Source: Bacteroidota bacterium (GTDB taxonomy: Bacteria > Bacteroidota > Bacteroidia > Bacteroidales > CG2-30-32-10). From it: a stretch of 7,439 nucleotides of DNA. The stretch covers positions 1-7,439 of the forward strand of contig JAAXXA010000135.1 in the NCBI GenBank assembly GCA_013334735.1. The letters run 5' to 3'. Of this stretch, positions 6,010-7,439 are shown one piece after another (position 1 is the stretch's first letter; every line of letters begins with the position of its first letter). A model generated the notes under the pieces. The model saw only the letters and a list, made by a program, of their open reading frames with translations. It ran no database searches and was not told where the DNA came from. Made by a program: the position numbers and the translations under genes.

Positions 6010-6669
6010 ATGAGTAGTAAAATTAAAGTAATTAATGTTCAGAATATTGAAATTTCGGTAGTAACATCTAAGGGAAATGACTATATATGTATTACTGATA
6101 TTGCAAAATCAAAAGATGGAGAATCCCGAGCAGCAGATATTATTAAAAACTGGGTTAGAAGCCGTACTACACTTGAATTTTTAGGAACATGGGAACAATT
6201 GTATAATCCCAATTTTAAAGTGGTCGAATTCGACCACTTTAAAATGCAAGCAGGATTGCCAAGTTTTGTGCTCAGCCCTGGTCAATGGGCTGAAAAAACC
6301 AATGCGATAGGAATTTATGTAAAGTTAGGTAAATACGGTGGAACATTCGCTCATAAAGATATCGCTTTTGAATTTTGCTCTGCTATTAGTCCTATTTTTA
6401 AATTATTTTTAATTAAAGAGTTTCAACGACTTAAAGAAGATGAAAATGATCGTTTAAAATTAGAATGGAATTTTCAACGCACTTTGGCTAAAGTAAACTA
6501 TAAAATACATACCGATGCAATTAAAGAAAAGCTTATTCCTCCTACACTTATCAAGTCACAGATAAATTTCTTATATGCGAATGAAGCCGATTTACTGAAC
6601 GTAGCTTTATTCGGAAAAACTGCAACTGATTGGAGAAATGAAAACTCAAATCTACAAGGGAATATATGA
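6010..6669 (+). CDS. KilA-N domain protein, truncated by in-frame TGA
   Basis: A stand-alone KilA-N protein, a DNA-binding fold first known from phage and large DNA viruses and frequent in Bacteroidota accessory DNA. The core spans about residues 5-145: YICITDIAKSKDGE (25-38), IIKNWVRSRTTLEFLGTWE (44-62), NPNFKVVEFDHFK (66-78), SFVLSPGQWAEKTNAIGIYV (85-104), KYGGTFAHKDIAFEF (108-122), FKLFLIKEFQRLK (130-142). The C-terminal family extension begins with YKIHTDAIKEKLIPP (164-178) and ANEADLLNVALFGKTATDW (190-208). The frame stops at TGA 6667-6669 straight after GNI, where relatives as I recall them continue GNIRD. In-frame codons resume at once (6670-6840). The DNA-binding core is intact, so the 219-residue product may still bind DNA, or the gene may be decaying. 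Codons 69-78 are a perfect palindrome. The leader is AT-rich; GAGGAG near 5966 is too far from the ATG to act as its ribosome site. Confidence 0.88.
   Translation: MSSKIKVINVQNIEISVVTSKGNDYICITDIAKSKDGESRAADIIKNWVRSRTTLEFLGTWEQLYNPNFKVVEFDHFKMQAGLPSFVLSPGQWAEKTNAIGIYVKLGKYGGTFAHKDIAFEFCSAISPIFKLFLIKEFQRLKEDENDRLKLEWNFQRTLAKVNYKIHTDAIKEKLIPPTLIKSQINFLYANEADLLNVALFGKTATDWRNENSNLQGNI
6212..6245. repeat. Perfect 34-bp palindrome within the KilA-N gene
   Basis: Left half ATTTTAAAGTGGTCGAA (6212-6228) is the exact reverse complement of 6229-6245, with no spacer; the centre is the GAATTC at 6226-6231. The next outward pair (A6211 against G6246) breaks it. The inner 30 bp (6214-6243) coincide with codons 69-78, so either strand reads FKVVEFDHFK. 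As DNA it could be a two-fold protein site or cruciform; as RNA a long stem. Confidence 0.97.
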
Positions 6670-6840
6670 GATTTTGCCACTATTGAACAATTGGTTGTAT
6701 TGTCCAATTTGGAAAGTATTAATGCTATGCTTATTCATCAAAATTTCCCCCAAAATCAACGCTTACAACAACTCAACACTATTGCAATTACACAAATGAA
6801 ATCATTGTATTCAAATAGCAATACAAAAAAATTGAAATAA
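6670..6840 (+). pseudogene. Untranslated C-terminal remnant of the KilA-N gene
   Basis: Directly after the TGA at 6667-6669 the same frame stays open for 56 codons and ends at TAA 6838-6840. It reads DFATIEQLVVLSNLESINAM and continues to QQLNTIAITQMKSLY. As I recall the family, this is its normal C-terminus (GNIRDYAT...QL..L.N.E..NA...QLN.IA..QM). Adding it gives 276 positions, a usual length. A single CGA-to-TGA transition would explain the stop; no frameshift is needed. The good state of these codons implies a recent mutation, a strain variant, or readthrough. Confidence 0.8.
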
Positions 6841-6894
6841 TATCACAAAACAACACATACATTTGAATAGTGAAAATTAAAAAATCAATAACTT

Positions 6895-6926
6895 AACTTT
6901 AGGCACTTTAAGTATTTTAGGCACTT
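6895..6926 (+). repeat. Intergenic repeat, right arm of the inverted pair
   Basis: Bases 6895-6914 are the reverse complement of 5206-5225 with one mismatch. The arm contains its own direct repeat, TTTAGGCACTT at 6898-6908 and 6916-6926 (period 18). It ends 39 bp before the UbiD-family ATG. With the left arm it encloses about 1.7 kb. Confidence 0.75.
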
Positions 6927-6965
6927 ATTCAAAAAACATTTTTAAAATTCAAGACTACAAAAATT

Positions 6966-7439
6966 ATGTTTAAAAATTTACAAGAATTTATTACGGCTCT
7001 CGAAAATGCCGGAGAACTTATCAAAATAAAAGAATTTGTTTCGCCGGTACTTGAAATAAGCGAAATAACCGATCGTATCTGCAAAGCAGAAGGTAAAGCT
7101 TTGTTGTTCGAAAATACGGGAACAGAATTTCCTTTGTTAATTAATTCGATGGGCTCCATGAAACGAATGTGTATGGCTCTTGGTGTTGATAATTTGGAAA
7201 ATATTGGTTCGGATATGGAAAATCTTTTCAAGCAGATTATAGCTCCTAAAGAAAGTTTTTTTGATAAGATTAAATTACTCCCTACTTTAAATGAAGTTGC
7301 TTCCTGGATGCCTAAAGTAAGTAGTAAAAAAGCCCCTTGTCAGGAAGTGGTTATGAAAGAGCCTGATATTTTTAAACTTCCTGTTTTGCAATGCTGGCCT
7401 AAAGATGGCGGGAAATTTATTACTTTACCGCTTGTACAC
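6966..7439 (+). CDS. UbiD family decarboxylase (likely menaquinone biosynthesis), N-terminal part
   Basis: The first 158 codons are present and the frame is still open at the window edge; family members are roughly 450-500 residues or more. Recognition rests on FKNLQEFITALENAGELIKI near the start, SPVLEISEITDRI, KALLFENTGTEFPLLINSMG, SMKRMCMALGV, then ASWMPKV, CQEVVM, and PDIFKLPVLQCWPKDGGKFI before TLPLVH at the end. UbiD enzymes use prenylated FMN to remove CO2 from aromatic or unsaturated acids at a cytosolic site. In Bacteroidota, proteins with this start are usually annotated as menaquinone biosynthesis decarboxylases, so a quinone-pathway role is likely but not proven. The catalytic Arg and Glu residues lie beyond the window. 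The ATG at 6966 matches the family start. No good promoter box was found in 6841-6965. Confidence 0.9.
   Translation, partial: MFKNLQEFITALENAGELIKIKEFVSPVLEISEITDRICKAEGKALLFENTGTEFPLLINSMGSMKRMCMALGVDNLENIGSDMENLFKQIIAPKESFFDKIKLLPTLNEVASWMPKVSSKKAPCQEVVMKEPDIFKLPVLQCWPKDGGKFITLPLVH

Noticed and set aside
6670..6710. Possible selenocysteine insertion: a 6-bp stem AATTGG/CCAATT with 9-nt loop begins 19 nt after the in-frame TGA.
   Set aside because: The stem is short, lies farther than typical bacterial SECIS hairpins, and the family residue at the stop appears to be Arg, not Cys. A nonsense mutation is simpler.
6010..6840. TGA recoded as an amino acid genome-wide.
   Set aside because: The FISUMP and TPR-regulator genes both end in TGA at the expected C-terminus, and Trp is encoded by TGG throughout.

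Overview
The window looks like chromosomal DNA of a low-GC member of the Bacteroidota, perhaps a Bacteroidales or Marinilabiliales relative or an uncultured lineage. The evidence is the gene content: a secreted FISUMP-domain protein, a TPR/transmembrane/C-terminal HTH regulator, a DUF2851 protein, a stand-alone KilA-N protein and a UbiD-type decarboxylase. Leaders are AT-rich without Shine-Dalgarno sequences, and several upstream regions carry TAnnTTTG-like boxes. The standard code fits: two genes end in TGA and Trp is TGG throughout.

Layout. Positions 1-78 are an exact copy of 3900-3977, which is the leader and first 20 codons of the DUF2851 gene. The copy reads on into unrelated codons and stops at 112-114, so it is a dead 5' fragment. 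I see no gene in 115-294. On the minus strand follow a secreted FN3+FISUMP protein (295-1590) and, upstream of it, a membrane-anchored TPR regulator with a LuxR-like HTH (1807-3660). The divergent spacer 3661-3917 holds a degenerate TTTRGTG heptamer array. On the plus strand come DUF2851 (3918-5195), a small secreted orphan (5423-5920), a KilA-N gene cut by an in-frame TGA (6010-6669, remnant to 6840), and the first 158 codons of a UbiD-family decarboxylase (6966 to the window end).

How they fit together. DUF2851 and UbiD look like housekeeping genes. The orphan and the damaged KilA-N gene lie between them and are bracketed by a 20-bp inverted pair (19/20 identical), which suggests an accessory insert. 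The TPR regulator and FISUMP gene point the same way with a 216-bp gap and may be a sensor and a surface target, but nothing in the sequence proves that. The most striking item is a perfect 34-bp palindrome inside the KilA-N gene. Its central 30 bp fall exactly on codon boundaries, so both strands encode the same ten residues there.
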